Shown piece after piece: positions 6,917 to 7,808 of a stretch of DNA of 7,808 nt; positions within the stretch are counted from its first letter, which is position 1, and the number at the start of each line of letters is the position of its first letter. The position numbers were made by a program, and so were the translations under genes. The DNA is from an uncultured Ruminococcus sp. GTDB lineage: Bacteria; Bacillota; Clostridia; Oscillospirales; Acutalibacteraceae. The DNA is taken from NCBI GenBank assembly GCA_902773265.1, contig CACYDZ010000208.1, forward strand, positions 1 through 7,808. The letters run 5' to 3'. A model generated the notes under the pieces. It saw nothing but the letters and a program-made list of their open reading frames with translations, ran no database searches and was not told the origin of the DNA.

Positions 6917-7651
6917 TTAAATCTCTCCGTTCTTTCTGAGATATTCTTCTACTTTGGCAATATCCTTAGGCGTATCAACTGAAATTGTCTTACAATGGGC
7001 ATTGATATAGTAGATATCTTTTCTGTTCTCGATAAATCTGAATGAGTCATTTTCTTCGATTTTTTCGATAGGACCTCTGGGGGTATCATGATAGTACTGT
7101 AATGCCTTTTTCGTGAATGCTCCTACACCGACAAATTTATGATAGGTATAGTTCATTGCTCCTTTCGGAAAAGGTATCGGACTTCTTGAAATAAACAGAC
7201 AAATACCATCTTTATTCGTTACGATTTTCAGATTGGTGCTGTCTACAACTTCAACAGGGTCACTGAAATCTGTCATCAGGTTTGATACATAAAAATCGTC
7301 TGTATCCAGATTTTCAGGAATACATTTTACTATGGATTCTTTGGTAATACACGGTTCATCTCCGTTGACCATGACATATAAATCTGCATCTATTTTCTGT
7401 GAAAATTCATACAGTCTTTCAGTAGCTGTTTCATTGTCTTTGGAGGTCATCACCACTTTTGCTCCGAAATTTTCTGCCATTTCTTTAATTTCTTCGCTGT
7501 CTGTTGCCACATAGACTTCTTCAAAACATTCTACTTCTTTGGAATGTTTCCACACCCACCACAACATCGGCTTATCAAAAATCATTTTGGTCGGCTTGTT
7601 GTAAAATCTCGTTGACCCACCTCTTGCAGGTATCATTCCTACTATCTTCAT
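6917..7651 (-). CDS. kdsB: CMP-Kdo synthetase KdsB-like cytidylyltransferase
   Basis: KdsB activates Kdo with CTP to give CMP-Kdo, the donor for Kdo transferases. The 244-residue protein is a cytoplasmic Rossmann-like cytidylyltransferase of normal family length. It starts with the CTP-binding loop IPARGGSTRFYNKP (7-20), then VYVATD (46-51), TATERL (75-80) and GDEP (97-100), and has the late motif VDTPKD (225-230). D98 and D226 match the Mg-binding aspartates of E. coli KdsB (D100 and D235). It is divergent: PARGGSTR replaces PARYASTR, VNGDEP lacks the Gln of the usual QGDEP, and the sugar-binding PLEHIE stretch reads GPIEKIE. A related sugar-acid cytidylyltransferase is therefore possible, but the kdsADC partners favour Kdo. 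AGGAGAG (7661-7667) lies 9 bases before the ATG. It is the first visible gene of the operon; no clear promoter is seen, so transcription may start beyond the window. Confidence 0.9.
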   Translation of the reverse strand: MKIVGMIPARGGSTRFYNKPTKMIFDKPMLWWVWKHSKEVECFEEVYVATDSEEIKEMAENFGAKVVMTSKDNETATERLYEFSQKIDADLYVMVNGDEPCITKESIVKCIPENLDTDDFYVSNLMTDFSDPVEVVDSTNLKIVTNKDGICLFISRSPIPFPKGAMNYTYHKFVGVGAFTKKALQYYHDTPRGPIEKIEENDSFRFIENRKDIYYINAHCKTISVDTPKDIAKVEEYLRKNGEI

Positions 7652-7668
7652 TAACTATCACTCTCCTG

Positions 7669-7689
7669 TTCAAGGGTTGCACCCTTGAA
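7669..7689 (-). promoter_or_regulatory. Hairpin abutting the kdsB ribosome binding site
   Basis: A perfect 9-bp stem, TTCAAGGGT (7669-7677) with ACCCTTGAA (7681-7689), closes a 3-base loop. It ends one base before the kdsB Shine-Dalgarno sequence (7661-7667). No T run follows, so it is not a terminator; it could shape ribosome access or stabilise the mRNA. The regulatory role is inference. Confidence 0.45.
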
Positions 7690-7697
7690 AATCCTGC

Positions 7698-7718
7698 CCA
7701 CTTTTTTGAAAAAAGTGG
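7698..7718. repeat. Inverted repeat CCACTTTTTT / AAAAAAGTGG
   Basis: The arms 7698-7707 and 7709-7718 are perfect complements around a single base; as a hairpin this gives about nine pairs with a 3-base loop. No terminator T run follows outside the stem on either strand. It is one of a chain of four inverted repeats in the kdsB leader. Confidence 0.6.
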
Positions 7719-7745
7719 ATAAAAAACTTTTTCGGCTCACTTCGT

Positions 7746-7786
7746 TCGGATTGTTTATCCGACTTTCAGCTGTGACAACTGAAAGT
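7746..7786. repeat. Two adjoining small inverted repeats
   Basis: TCGGAT (7746-7751) pairs with ATCCGA (7757-7762) around 5 bases. ACTTTCAG (7762-7769) pairs with CTGAAAGT (7779-7786) around 9 bases. The two share base 7762, so they lie back to back. Just to their left is the phrase GGCTCACTTCGTTCGG. The arrangement resembles dispersed non-coding palindromic repeats, but copy number cannot be judged here. No promoter consensus was found in this stretch. Confidence 0.5.
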
Positions 7787-7808
7787 TTCGGTCAAGCCTT
7801 TTCAAAGG

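Noticed and set aside
7669..7718. Terminator in the kdsB leader
   Set aside because: The hairpins lack a T run after the stem in either direction, and kdsB follows directly with a good ribosome binding site.
7767..7795. Promoter for kdsB with TTGACC (7790-7795, minus strand) as -35
   Set aside because: The sequence 17 bases downstream is CAGCTG, which is not a -10 element.

Overview
The window looks like a chromosomal segment of a low-to-moderate GC Firmicute, most likely a gut Clostridia of the Ruminococcus/Oscillospiraceae type. This rests on the clostridial look of the SecA sequence and its zinc-binding C-terminus, strong AGGAGG-type ribosome binding sites, consensus sigma-A promoters with extended -10 elements, and U-rich hairpin terminators. 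The genus is an inference by eye. A diderm Firmicute such as a Negativicute cannot be excluded.

Layout, left to right: a short AT-only end; a terminator; secA (minus strand, 978 aa) with its own promoter; a terminator-like hairpin; a family 4 glycosyltransferase (minus strand); a tRNA with anticodon CAU on the plus strand, with a consensus promoter and a strong terminator; a convergent terminator; then a tight minus-strand operon transcribed in the order kdsB, kdsA, kdsD, kdsC. The right-hand 140 bases are a chain of small hairpins upstream of kdsB. No stretch over 300 bases lacks a gene.

The operon encodes the whole route to activated Kdo. KdsD makes arabinose 5-phosphate from ribulose 5-phosphate, KdsA condenses it with phosphoenolpyruvate to Kdo 8-phosphate, KdsC removes the phosphate, and KdsB makes CMP-Kdo. 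Key catalytic residues are present in all four. The genes are spaced by 1 to 12 bases or overlap, so they are probably co-translated. No lipid A gene, Kdo transferase or capsule exporter is in the window, so the Kdo acceptor cannot be read from here. A complete CMP-Kdo operon in what looks like a Gram-positive genome is the most notable point. The nearby glycosyltransferase could belong to the same surface glycan, but it is a separate transcription unit.

I found no CRISPR array, insertion sequence, phage gene or clearly new multi-gene system. Less explained items are a 13-base duplication of the tRNA 3' end, the hairpin-rich kdsB leader, and sequence divergence of KdsB.
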